From the NCBI GenBank assembly GCA_022410635.1, contig JAJVDF010000003.1, positions 6,342,290 through 6,406,289 on the forward strand: a stretch of DNA of 64,000 nt, in the 5' to 3' direction. Both the position numbers and the translations under genes were made by a program. Below the pieces are notes generated by a model that was given only the letters and a program-made list of their open reading frames with translations, was not told where the DNA came from and ran no database searches. The stretch is from Tretioscincus oriximinensis. Taxonomy: Eukaryota > Chordata > Lepidosauria > Squamata > Gymnophthalmidae. Each line of letters starts with the position of its first letter. The stretch's first letter is position 1. Shown here piece after piece: positions 23,001-31,028 of the stretch.

Positions 23001-26000
23001 AAGGAGGAAGAAGGGATGGGCAGTTACCTAGGTGGTTTATAATATATTTGAAAAGAAAACAAGGTGACATGGTAATGATGGATGTAATATTGGTATGACT
23101 CTGAATGTTTTCTTTTTTTTCGGTTTCATTGTCAGTTTGGTATTCTGTATGTTTCTCAAAACATTTTAAAAAGCAAAAAAAAAGGGGGGGGGGAAGGGGG
23201 AAAAGCAATTCAGAACTCAAAGTAGATTAGACGTTTGTGTCTGACTCCAGCCCCTGTGTGGAAAGGATCATCGTGTTTTCGGGGCAGAGTGGGACCTGCT
23301 GATGGATTGGACTTCTGAAGCACCTCGTTTCTTCTCATGGAAACCTTCTGCCTGCCTGCTTGATGCTATGCAGAGGGTTTGGCAGCAGTTGCTACAAAGG
23401 AGATTTTGNCTTGTTCTGGGCATGAACCCAAGGATCTGTTGCTGTGGATCTTGAGCAGATGTGGAAGGAGCCCTGGGAGGGAGCAGACTGCGAGGCAAGG
23501 ACTTTACGGGCAGATTCTTTATCAGAGTCCATCCATTTGACAAACCAGGGTTGCCATAAATGGAGGGGGGTTAGTTAAAGCTGTCCATCCATTTCTAAGA
23601 GACACAAGAGGGCGATTCACTCATTCATTTAGGAAATCCCAGGTACATCACACTGTAATAAAAATAAACATGGACACAAAATCACAGCCAGCTGTCTGAT
23701 GTCATCAGCAAACAATAAATGCCTAAGGTCCAACAGTTCACAACAGGTGCTAGAAATCAAGCAGAATAAGTATCCCCGTGATCTGAGTGGAGATCGTTCC
23801 ATCTATTTGGCTTAAAATGTTTGCATTTATTTCCATGGTGGACTCACCTTGTGGATTCTCTAGCAAGGGGGTCTCATAGCACTAATAAAGACTAACATGA
23901 AAAAGAGAGTCTAGCAAAGGGGCTAGTAGCACTTAGAGACCAACAGGAGAAAAGTGGGTGGCAAAAGCTTTCGTAGACATGTCTACTTCTTCAGATGCTG
24001 AGGATCTAAAGAGGCACCTGAAGAAGTAGACGTGACTATAAAAGCTTATGCCACCCACTTTTCTCCTGTTGGTCTCTAAGTGCTACTAGCCCCTTTGCTG
24101 GACTTTCTACTGGACTAACACTGCTATATCTCTAAAAATGAGAGACACAGCATGAGTTTCCATAGACTTCACTACTTTGGATGGATGGATAGATAGATAG
24201 ATAGTAAGTGGGTCTTATAGCATCATACGGTAGATACTAAAAAGAAAAAGGAAGGCAGCAGGTGCTTTCCTAGACAAGTTTATTTTTTAAGATGCAATGG
24301 AATGCATCCACCCAAACCTGGATGTATAACAAACAGCAATGGGGTGAAATTAACAGAATGGTATTTAACAGGGAGAAATGCAAGGTCCTACATCTGGGCA
24401 AGAAAAATGAAAATAGCACATATAGGATGGGAGAAATATGTTTAAGCAGCAGCACATGTGAAAAGGACCTGAGTGTATTGATAGATCATACATTAAACAT
24501 GAATCAACACTGAAGTAGTTGCAAAAAAGGCAAACACAATCCTGGGGTGTATTAAGAGGAGCATAGAATCTCAGTCACATGAAGTAATTACTACTCTACT
24601 TTGGTCAGAACATATTTAGAATACTGCGTTCAATTCTGGATACCCCAATTAGGTGAGAGATCTGGAAACTATGTCCTATGAGGAATAGTTAAAGGATCTA
24701 GGGATGTTTAGTCTGCAAAAGAGAAGACTGAGAGGAGACCTGATAGCTGTCTACAGATACCTGAAGGGCTGTCACAGAGCAGAGAGATAAACTTTGTTCT
24801 CATTGGCATACAGAAGAACAAGAAACAATGGGATGAAACTGCAAGGAAGTAGATTTATATTCGATATCAGAAAAAAAAATTCTGACAATAGGTTGCGGTG
24901 AGTTCTTCTTTGCTGGAAATCTTCAAACAGAGGCTGAACAGCCACCTGTCTGGGATGGTTTAGTGGGTCCTGCATTGAACAGGGGTTGGAACCAATTACC
25001 CTGGAGGTACCTTCCAGTCCTATGATTCTGATTCTGTGAGTGAACAAGTGTCTCGGGACAGGCATTTTGTATTTCTACTGCTGAGTAGCAATAGAATTCG
25101 GGATAGAAGTTTACACATTTAAGGGCTGTGTAAAAGTGATCCCCCCCCCAGGTGTTGCAGGTATTAAATCTGTGCCTGGTGAAAAGTCCTCTCTTATAGA
25201 GCTATTAAAGGTGTAAACTTCTATCCCAGATATCCGGTAACCCTAATGAGTCAAATTCAGTATCATGAGGGTTCTTAAGGGTTCCTGGGGGAAGGAAGGA
25301 TATAATAAACTAGTGTAGTAATCGAAAGAATGCTTGGAGGCGACCTCCCTGCCCCCCTTCCGGCCTCCCATCAGCCCCAACAAGGAGCTCCAAAAGAGAA
25401 GCTCTGCAAAAAGGAACAGGCAATAATCTTAACACACAGCACTAGTTGAGATTCGATGGTGTCAGAAAGCCATTCTTCAGCNGTAGGAAAGGAAAACAAG
25501 GCCCCTATCTTGGGCTAAGATGCCTTTTTTTAAAAGAAAAATGTGATTAATGATTTGTTGCCTAGATTAAGTCCATATCAGCAGAATTTTCAAATGCAGC
25601 CAGCAGGAATGGACAGCTAAATCCAGCAGCCTTGGCAATGCAGCCAATTTCCACCCAATCTTCTGCTTAGCAGCCTCTGAATGATTTCTGGTCCCTGCTG
25701 TTTTTATGTACTAAGACCATAGGGATCCTTAACCTTAAAAAAGAAAATTTCTGCTTCTGATTCTCTTTATTTATCACTAACTCCCTTTCTGTGTCTTTTT
25801 CTCTATGCCTGCCTGCCTGCATTTTTATTTCTCTCCCTTTCTCTGTATCTAATCTCTCCCGCTTCTTTCTGTCTGTCTATATACATCCCTTTATCTCTCT
25901 CTTTTTCTCTATGTCTACCTACCTACATCTCTCTTTCTTTGAGTCTGTGTATATACTTATATCTCTCTTTTTCTCCGTCTCTCTCTATCACACCTGAAAG

Positions 26001-29000
26001 TCTTAGGAAAGTGGGTCAAGATAAAATCAGGATTTAAACAGCATTAGTTGAGAACAATGGCGGTGCCTTCCTTGGTAAGAGTTGGAAGGGGTCTGGGGTC
26101 TGTTCTCTCTGGCACTTGAGCTCTGTCTCTTTCTGCCTCCCCCCATTGCAGCCCTTGCCTGTTGACAAAGGTGCCTGCCCTGTCAGTCCACCCTTCCCAC
26201 ATTCCCTGCTTCCCTTCCTCCCTGCCTGCAGTGGGGAAACTATATTTGTGTGGCTTCTGCCGGCCTGCTAGAGATGCTGACTCCGCAATGCTGTGTATTT
26301 TCTTCAGTCTCCTAAGGTTTCTATCTGATTGGCACAACAATGCTTTCAGCTGGCATTTGAGCTAAAAACATGAAACTTCTGCAGTACATCAGACGTGATG
26401 GGAATGCTTTCCTCGTTGCTGCACTGACCACGGTTAGAAAACTTGAGTGCAGGAAAGTGTCTCCTCATCTCCATCCCACGGATGTGTTTTGCAGACAGAG
26501 GAGGCTTCCCTGGAGCAAGTGACACTTTGCTGAGAACGGGCTATTGCCCACCCAGCAGGCCAGGAAGGCAGAATAGAATGTAGAGAGCAGGTTCTTTGTT
26601 TGCATCAGGGATGTTCAACCTGCAGCATTTCAGACGTTCTTAAATTGAGACTCAGCATTGCATGCACAGCTTTCCTTGCTGGACCCAATGCAAGGAGTTC
26701 TAGTTCCAGGACAGGCTCCAATACTGTGGGCGTCCTTAGTATGCTTTTCAGAATTTGTCTCATTGATCATCTCTGGAACGTTTAGCTTTTAGAAACAGTT
26801 AGACAAATTCATGGAAGACAGGTGACCTGGATAGCTTTAAGATAAGATTAGACAAAAAGTGTATTGATTGCTGTTAGGAAGGATACATATCTTAGCAAGG
26901 GGTCTTATAGAACAGTGGTACTGAAGCTAAGAAACGATATTTCAATCGAGAGGTCTGTTCTCAAAGCCCTGTGTCGGACGTGGAGATGCGCGCTCTCTAC
27001 TGGCATCATCTCTAACCAAACCAGCTATTCAAAAANCTAGAAATTGCAGTTAGATAAATGGGAACCATCACAACATGGTGGGGAATATAGACTGTAAGGC
27101 TTTGGGTGAAAAATAGCTTGTAAGCNTCTTTGAGTCCCTTCGAGTGAGAAAAAAGTGGTATAAAAACCCAGTTCTTCTTTGTCTTCTTGTAGCATCTTTT
27201 GGTGAAATGGATAGAGTTTTGGACATTTATCTTGTTGTCTCCTGTTTAATTCCACTCCATGAAGCCAGATTGGTGAGCTTGGGCTACTCACAGTTCTTTA
27301 GAACTCTCTCAGCCCCACATTCTTCATAGGGCATCTGTTGTGGAGGAAGCAACAAAAGCTATGTGTGCCTCCCCTTGATGGAAGAGGTGTTATAAATAAA
27401 AGTTAACTTAGAAATTAACAAGAGAAATAGAGGTAGCAGGAGTTATCTTAGGCACTTTCACTGCTTCTGGTACATGGAGAAAACAAGGTCCAATAAACAT
27501 TGGTGGGGTGTCAAGTTAGAATAACAAGAGTAATTAAAACCCTAATATTACAGAGGTATCTGTGCTACTTTTTGGAATTAAAATTCTGCTGTTATCCTAC
27601 TGGAGAACTTAATATTCTGGGCAGGTCGGTCTTTCCCTAGGGGAGAAAAGGATGTGAACGTGTTTCAATGTTCCACAATTTATAAATTCCCTGCTATCAG
27701 CTTTGCAGTTTTGCAGTGTAGGAGGGTGGTAATTTGAGCTGTTTTGCTAAGTGCCATTTCAACCCACCCAGCAACCTTTTTCATTGTTCCCTTGCAGAAA
27801 TTACACATTTTTAGATGGCTACGTATGGAAGTCTTTCCTCCCCACACATTGAATTAACGCCTCTCTTCGGATGAATTATTTGTTTTGTCTTTTTATGAAT
27901 TGAGGGGAATGATCACCTGAAGCAAAACTATGTCCTGGCTTATGCAAAAGGGAAATGTATGCTTCTGAAATGTTAAAAAGAAACTCTGTTTTCCTCTGGG
28001 ATGGAGCAACAGGCAGGACTCCTGAAATGCAGGGAGTTTGGAACAGGAGCATATTTTGCTTTCCTCTGTTCGGACTGCCCAGGTGCATCTGGTNGGCCTC
28101 TGTGTGAGACAGAATGCTGGACTTGATGGGCTGTGGCCTGATTCAGTATGGCTCTTCTTATGTTCTTATGCTTTCTGTGTCAGGCCAGGAAAGGGACCTT
28201 GGGGTGTTGGTGGATGGCTCAATGAGGGTGTTAGACCTGTGGGCACAGCAGTGGAGGGAAAAAAACAAATCCAATATTAGAGGTAATTAGAAAGGGAATC
28301 AAAAATAAGTTGGAAACTGTCATTTTGCTTCTTTGTAAATCTATGCTGAGGCCATGTTTGGAATACTATCTATAGTTCTGGTCACCACACTTTAGAAAAG
28401 TTAGTGTGGAGCTGGCGATAATGCCAAAATTAGCCAACAAGTGGGATCAAGGAGCTGAAACAAAATCTCTTATGAAACCAGGCTGCAATGTCTGGGTTTC
28501 TTCAGCCTTGAAAGATGGCACTGAAGAAGTGATCTGACTGGAGGATATAAAATCATCCATGGGATGGATAAGGTGAAGAGAGAAGAACATAGGCAGGAGG
28601 GAGATTTGCATGTAGAGCAGTGAAGCTTTTTCCTTCTGATTCGGCTTGCTATGTCTTACGGTTATATATGTTTCTGATCACGGGCAGAGTTTCTGTTGAA
28701 GCGGAATTCATGGAAGGTGTTTTGAAGTTGAGCGACATGCTAGTTTTCCCTTCTTCCATTTAAATGTCATTTTGGTTCTCCTTAATTGTCTCTCTTTCTC
28801 CATCTCATTTGCCTACAGGCTACAGCATCAAGTGTGAGTACACTGCGCATAAAGAAGGTGTCCTTCGGGAGGAGATGGTGCTCTGCAGCCAGGCCAATGA
28901 CCGTGCCTCCATCAAAGTGGTCGTGCAAGCCAGAGTCATGGGTGAGTGTCCCCTTTCTCAGGTACTAAGGGGGCTGACAGTCCTTTTTTCCAACAAGAAT

Positions 29001-30941
29001 TGTCCTTTCTTAGTGCAGTCTTTTCACATGCTTCTCTAGTTCCTGGACTTTCTGAACCCTAAGATCTTCCTGTGATAATCCCACTTATCAAAGGGATTAG
29101 ACATGTTGGAGGGTCTTCTCAGTGGTGGCCCCCATGTTGGGGAGTGGTCTCCCTCTGATGCACACACTGAATAAAGATAATAGTTTTCTGGCACACGACA
29201 CATATTATAACATATACACAGATTGCCTTGGCCTCTTGCAGGCAGTCTTAGACTATTCTTCTCTCCACTTTTCTGCACTTACTTGATTGCAACATTTTTT
29301 TCTAGCTGCACTTCTTTCCCCCAGGCACTGCCATCCACTTAAAAAGGATTAACTGCTGTACTTGAGAAGCACCAATTGAGAAGTGCTGGCTTGAGAGCTG
29401 TTTCCCTCTCCCTCCATCTACAGCTAGATGGATTTTTTTTGTTACCTTGTACCAAACAGCACAAAAAGGACAGAACAAACTCTGTTCTTTTATTGCCTAC
29501 AAAGCTCCAGCTGCAAGAGGTGCTTGTGCCCTCAGATAAGACCAGTAGGGTCCCCACCTAAAAGCAGGGATAGAGTTTTGGACCTTTAATGGGTGTGAAA
29601 AAGTGACTTTTCCTCCAGGTGCTGCAGACAGCAGAAGCTTTAAAGTCCTCTCTTCTGCAGGCAGTGAAGGTGCAAAACTCTATCCTAGATTTTGTTTGGT
29701 AACCTCTTCTTAAGGTACAACTGCCTGAGGCCCTTTCTTTTAGTTTCCTGATTGAGCTAGTGGCCGTATTATTCTTCTCTTGAATGGTTATCTCCACATC
29801 AGAGTCTGTCTGCCTTCAAATTAATATCCTGCCACCATAAAGGCTTTCTGGGCTTCAGGAAATTACAAGGAAAGGAGTGTGCATTTGAAATGGGTCTCCA
29901 AGTTAATAGTGATAATGTTAAGTGATAGGGAGACAAGTAACAGTGACAATGACACCATACTCTGCCCCCTCTTTCCTGGCCTGGAGATGGGACCAAAAGG
30001 GGAAGAATGACAAAGACTTTCTCTTTTCTTTCTTTTCCTTTCTCTCTTTCTTTCTTTCTCTGCCAGCATGGCCATCCACATGCCAATGTAGGCTATTGCA
30101 GGCCCCAAATCCACATGTTAATGGATGATAGGTTTCTATTCCAAGAGGTAGCCTAGAAAAAGGTTCAGTGTGAATTCATTCTGTGTCTCTCAGTTGCGGC
30201 AGGAATGCAATACCAATTGTCCCAAATACCTTTGCTTTTGGAAGATGCTGTAGTTGCTTCTTTCCCTGGAATGTCTGCCATGGTCCTGGAGTCATCATGC
30301 ATTACTTCACTCTCCTCTCAGTGCTTTGCCTTACTTACATGATCAGTGCCTTGAAAAGGGATCTCGTAGCATCACCGTTGTATTGTCCTTAACCCATCAC
30401 TTCCACACTCCTTCTCATCTGCATTTCCATTGATGTTCAGGCACCCAGTATGCTATAACTGCCTGTATTTAGCTTGGTCTACGAAAGCTCACACTGCCTA
30501 TTTTTTTCTTTCCAAAGAAATGACCATGTTAGTCTGGGCTCAGAAGATCAACAAGGGGTCTCAGGACCTCGCTATACTTTTTTCTGTTAGTCTCTAAGAT
30601 GCTAGGAGNCTCCCTTACCAGAAATTCTGTATCCAGAGTAGCACAGCAACTTCATTAAATTCTCCAATCAGGTGAAGGTACTGCCTTTGTCGTCTGCTTG
30701 AGATGCCCAGGAGCAATTGGTGGGCCACTGGGTGAGACAGGATGCTGGACGAAATGGGTGTGGCCNGATCCAACAGACCTTTTCTTGTGTCCTTGTGTTC
30801 TGATGCTTCCACGCAACCTCCTTTCTGTTCTGCCTTGCAGACCGACACCACGGCACCCCAATGCTCCTGGAAGGCGTGAAGTGCATCGGCGCAGAGCTGG
30901 AGTACGACTCCGAGCAAAGCGAATGGCATGGCTTCGACTAG
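5038..30941 (+). CDS. ADISSP: ADISSP (C20orf27) gene, complete coding region in five exons, adipose-secreted signaling protein
   Basis: Coding exons join as 5038-5056, 13659-13801, 21864-22002, 28819-28941 and 30841-30941. They give an uninterrupted 174-residue protein, the same length as human C20orf27. Seen: starts MATANKG, then [18 protein letters not shown] in exon 2, [13 protein letters not shown] in exon 3, [15 protein letters not shown] in exon 4, and [15 protein letters not shown] ending in EWHGFD in exon 5. These match the UPF0687/C20orf27 family closely. All introns are GT-AG and phases agree (G|GT, K|V, G|GC, G|AC). Known: the mammalian protein is reported as an adipocyte-secreted factor acting on thermogenesis and glucose handling; it lacks a classical signal peptide, and none is visible here. 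The gene lies tail to tail with HSPA12B, as in human 20p13. Introns are large (8.6, 8.1, 6.8 and 1.9 kb) because of transposon load. No broken codon or N falls in the exons. Confidence 0.96.
5508..5702. mobile_element. Foldback MITE, family 1, copy A
   Basis: The left arm starts CTGACCAGATGACTCCTTTT and continues with TTTGGGGTGCCTCCTAGTTT. The right arm is its reverse complement, with AAAACCGGGAGGCATCCCCA and ending GGGGTCATCTGGTCAG. The arms are about 75 bases around an A/T-rich core. A second copy lies at 47300-47485. It has no coding capacity. It resembles 'GACCAGATG' foldback repeats that I recall from reptile genomes; the superfamily is undetermined. Confidence 0.85.
7740..7920 (+). repeat. 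CR1 LINE 3' fragment
   Basis: It carries ATTAAATATCAGCAAAAACT, TGGAATCAGTTGCCACAGAA and GTCTTCAAACAGAGGCTGGC, the standard order of squamate and avian CR1 3' tails. It is truncated before the usual end. Confidence 0.8.
8205..8445 (+). repeat. CR1 LINE 3' end
   Basis: It carries GTGGAACAGTTTGCCACAG, CAGAGGCTGGACAGTCATCT, and the end GGTCCCTTCCAACTCTATGA followed by TTCT, the hallmark CR1 terminus with its short ATTCT repeat. It is 5' truncated, as most CR1 copies are. Confidence 0.88.
11021..11056 (+). repeat. (GTT)n microsatellite
   Basis: About 12 GTT units, uninterrupted. Confidence 0.97.
11300..11690 (+). repeat. SINE copy with expanded pyrimidine tail
   Basis: It starts with TCCTCTGGGAGATTGGGTTT and GTCCTGTGTCGGACATAGGG, then AGATAAATGGGAACCACCAC, AATGTAAGCCTTCAGGC and GGATATAAGAACCCCGCTTC. 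The TTCTTC tail has expanded into about 85 bases of CTT/CCT repeats (11600-11683). This is the fullest forward copy of this SINE type here. Confidence 0.75.
12278..12438. mobile_element. Tc1-like MITE with TA ends
   Basis: The left end is TACTGTGGAGTTTGAAAGTT and the right end reads ACTTTCAAACGTGACTGTA. They are inverted repeats flanked by TA. The interior has CTGCATAAATATGACCTCAA and GATTTTCACACAAGTCCTAA, which I recall from a widespread vertebrate Tc1/mariner family. It is about 158 bp with no transposase, so a deletion derivative. Confidence 0.8.
13659..13801 (+). CDS. ADISSP: ADISSP coding exon 2
   Basis: The acceptor TCCCTAG ends at 13658 and the donor GTAAGA starts at 13802. The exon is 143 bp and encodes residues 7-54 once the split Gly codon is completed. 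It carries the family signature [18 protein letters not shown] and ends FLVK. An ORF runs on past the donor, but the conserved sequence stops exactly at Lys-54. Confidence 0.96.
14510..16225 (+). mobile_element. Penelope-like retroelement, 5'-truncated, with 3' terminal region
   Basis: The coding part is at about 14545-15888, followed by a 3' region ending in GAAGAAGTAGATATGTCTAT, GTTAGTCTCAAAGTGCTACT and CTAGACTAACACGGCTATTT. That terminal sequence recurs across the window as solo fragments. The element lies in the sense direction in ADISSP intron 2. It starts inside the reverse transcriptase, so it is a dead copy. Confidence 0.9.
14545..15888 (+). pseudogene. Penelope-like polyprotein remnant: reverse transcriptase plus GIY-YIG endonuclease
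   Basis: RT region: [20 protein letters not shown] near 14655-14715 and the catalytic segment [11 protein letters not shown] near 14809-14841, typical of Penelope-like elements. A connector follows. A GIY-YIG-type domain lies at about 15555-15660, with [10 protein letters not shown] and [24 protein letters not shown] at 15676 is followed by 70 in-frame codons ([17 protein letters not shown]) to TGA at 15886, so the original C terminus extended past the internal stop, which looks like CpG decay of CGA. N bases at 14739 and 14995 and a cluster at 15312-15336 break codons. There is no upstream start in the window. In autonomous elements the two activities serve target-primed insertion; here it is inactive. 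Confidence 0.92.
16940..17310 (+). repeat. CR1/L3-like LINE 3' end
   Basis: It carries AAGAGGTGGTGGTAGCTAGC, CAAGTTCATGGACACCAAGG, GATGTCTTGACGCTG, GGAGCAACAGGCAATA, and the end ATTCAGCAGGGTTCCTCTTA, TGGTCTTATGTTCTTA. The tail order is identical to 57602-58240. Confidence 0.82.
18000..18395. mobile_element. Folded PLE copy: terminal fragments head to head
   Basis: The left part is on the minus strand (AGCAAAGGAGCTAGTAGCAC then GTCTACTTCTTCAGATGCTG, and the region before it back to CAACAAGAGGCAATATC). The right part returns on the plus strand (GTTAATCTCAAAGTGCTACT to CTAACGCGGCTATTTCTCTG). The terminal fragment is therefore inverted at the two ends, a layout known for Penelope-like elements. 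Confidence 0.85.
19405..19790. repeat. Array of short PLE ends interleaved with GATA/GATG repeats
   Basis: At least four copies of the 60-80 base PLE terminal stretch appear in 380 bp. Reverse: GGCAGCATGAGCTTTC at 19417, GGCAGCAGGAGCTTTTGTAG at 19537, and one at 19620. Forward: GAAGTAGACTTGTGTATGGA at 19693. Between them lie TAGACAGAAAGACATACGGA and GGATGGATAGATAGA. Confidence 0.78.
20505..20890 (-). repeat. CR1 LINE 3' fragment, reverse
   Basis: Plus-strand reading: GAGTTGGAAGGGACCAACTA, TGCAGGATTCACTAAACCAT, CTTCCAGTGAAGGAGAACTC, GACAGCCCTTCAGGTATCTA, the reverse of the CR1 tail. Confidence 0.85.
21283..21463. mobile_element. Foldback MITE, family 2, copy 1
   Basis: The left end has GGGTTCCCACAGAAAAACTG, ATAGAACTTTGCTCCTTTAA. 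The right end has CACACCCATTAAAAGGGCAA, AACTCTGTCCTGAATTTTAT, ATGGGAACCCTAA. The ends are inverted repeats of about 45 bases. There is no coding content. See the findings for the nine-copy family. Confidence 0.8.
21603..21637. other. Perfect 16-bp hairpin with 3-base loop
   Basis: TTTTATGAAGGGAACC, loop GAA, then GGTTCCCTTCATAAAA. It lies next to a partial SINE, 226 bases before ADISSP exon 3. It is too short for a typical pre-miRNA. Confidence 0.85.
21864..22002 (+). CDS. ADISSP: ADISSP coding exon 3
   Basis: The acceptor CTTTCAG ends at 21863 and the donor GTAATG starts at 22003. The exon encodes residues 55-100 plus the first base of Gly-101. It starts [14 protein letters not shown], which is nearly identical to the mammalian protein, and ends VSE. 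The middle (about residues 73-90) is more divergent, as is usual between mammals and reptiles. Confidence 0.96.
22300..23190 (+). repeat. L1-type LINE ORF2 tail, interrupted by another LINE end
   Basis: The translated fragment YRTPAQ near 22405 and the later [14 protein letters not shown] near 22793 match the C-terminal region of squamate L1 ORF2. A CR1/L3-like tail (22567-22680, GCCCAGGTGCATCTGGTGGG to TCTTATGTTCTTATGTTC) sits inside it, so that tail inserted later. The L1 ends near an A-rich stretch at 23173. Confidence 0.72.
23890..24135. mobile_element. PLE terminal palindrome (two ends head to head)
   Basis: Left arm (minus): AGCAAAGGGGCTAGTAGCAC, AACAGGAGAAAAGTGGGTGG, GTCTACTTCTTCAGATGCTG. 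Right arm (plus): CTGAAGAAGTAGACGTGACT, CCACCCACTTTTCTCCTGTT, GTGCTACTAGCCCCTTTGCT. The arms are about 100 bases, with about 20 bases between them. A GATGGATAGATAGATA repeat follows at 24178. Confidence 0.88.
24295..25032 (+). repeat. CR1 LINE fragment with RT remnant
   Basis: An open frame at 24292-24513 reads [11 protein letters not shown] and [18 protein letters not shown], the CR1 reverse transcriptase end. It is followed by AGACTGAGAGGAGACCTGAT, GCTGTCTACAGATACCTGAA and the tail TACCTTCCAGTCCTATGATT. Small deletions are present. Confidence 0.85.
25095..25247. mobile_element. Foldback MITE, family 2, copy 2
   Basis: The left end ATTCGGGATAGAAGTTTACA faces the right end TAAAGGTGTAAACTTCTATC, CCAGATATCCGGTAACCCTA. 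The interior has AGGTGTTGCAGGTATTAAAT and GTGAAAAGTCCTCTCTTATA, shared with the other copies. Confidence 0.8.
26940..27185 (+). repeat. SINE copy, second type
   Basis: It carries CCTGTGTCGGACGTGGAGAT, AGATAAATGGGAACCATCAC, TGGTGGGGAATATAGACTGT, AAAAACCCAGTTCTTCTTTG. Same order as 2540-2765 and 11300-11690. Confidence 0.75.
27190..27410 (+). repeat. tRNA-derived SINE copy
   Basis: It carries GGATAGAGTTTTGGACATTT, TTTAATTCCACTCCATGAAG, AACTCTCTCAGCCCCACATT, GGGCATCTGTTGTGGAGGAA and GTGTTATAAATAAAAG. Same family as 743-960 and 38248-38510. Confidence 0.8.
27990..28625 (+). repeat. Two CR1/L3-like LINE tails in tandem
   Basis: The first (27990-28175) ends GGCCTGATTCAGTATGGCTC, TTCTTATGTTCTTATG. 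The second (28180-28625) begins inside the RT end (GACCTTGGGGTGTTGGTGGA) and continues through CTTTGTAAATCTATGCTGAG and CATGGGATGGATAAGGTGAA. Confidence 0.78.
28819..28941 (+). CDS. ADISSP: ADISSP coding exon 4
   Basis: The acceptor CCTACAG ends at 28818 and the donor GTGAGT starts at 28942. The exon completes Gly-101 and encodes [18 protein letters not shown] through VVVQARVM, residues 102-141. The last base opens the Asp codon completed in exon 5. It matches the conserved KCEYSAHKEGVLKEE and VTVQARVMD blocks of the family. Confidence 0.96.
28942..30840. other. ADISSP intron 4
   Basis: It contains a foldback element (29546-29708), a pyrimidine-rich stretch (30015-30062), one copy of a short foldback family (30063-30125), PLE ends (30475-30655) and a CR1/L3-like tail (30695-30800). 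No exon is recognised. Confidence 0.7.
29546..29708. mobile_element. Foldback MITE, family 2, copy 3
   Basis: The left end is TAGGGTCCCCACCTAAAAGC, AGGGATAGAGTTTTGGACCT, TTAATGGGTGTGAAAAAGTG. The right end has GTGAAGGTGCAAAACTCTAT, CCTAGATTTTGTTTGGTAAC. Arms are about 45 bases; interior CCAGGTGCTGCAGACAGCAG. Confidence 0.85.
30841..30941 (+). CDS. ADISSP: ADISSP terminal coding exon
   Basis: The acceptor CCTTGCAG ends at 30840. The exon encodes [20 protein letters not shown] and ends WHGFD before TAG at 30939-30941. This 33-residue C terminus is almost invariant in vertebrate C20orf27. A CR1/L3-like LINE tail lies immediately upstream (about 30695-30800), within about 40 bp of the acceptor. 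Confidence 0.96.
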
Positions 30942-31022
30942 ATGTGAAATCCCCACCGCCACCCTTATAAACGTGGTCATCTTTTTTGAGGGTTTTATGC
31001 AAACGTATATTTTCCAGCTTGA

Positions 31023-31028
31023 AATAAA
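31023..31028 (+). terminator. ADISSP polyadenylation signal AATAAA
   Basis: A canonical AATAAA lies 82 bases past the ADISSP stop, followed by a GT-rich stretch with TTTTGTGTTG near 31076. This predicts a short 3' UTR of about 100 nt. It is the first such hexamer after the stop on this strand. Confidence 0.75.

Larger units (their letters stand above)
22003..28818. other. ADISSP intron 3, repeat-filled
   Basis: It contains a split L1 tail (22300-23190), a PLE palindrome (23890-24135), a CR1 fragment (24295-25032), a foldback element (25095-25247), a pyrimidine-rich low-complexity stretch (25765-26000), two SINEs (26940-27185, 27190-27410) and CR1/L3-like tails (27990-28175, 28180-28625). 23220-23870, 25330-25760 and 26040-26930 hold nothing I recognise as a gene or a named repeat. 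Confidence 0.7.
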
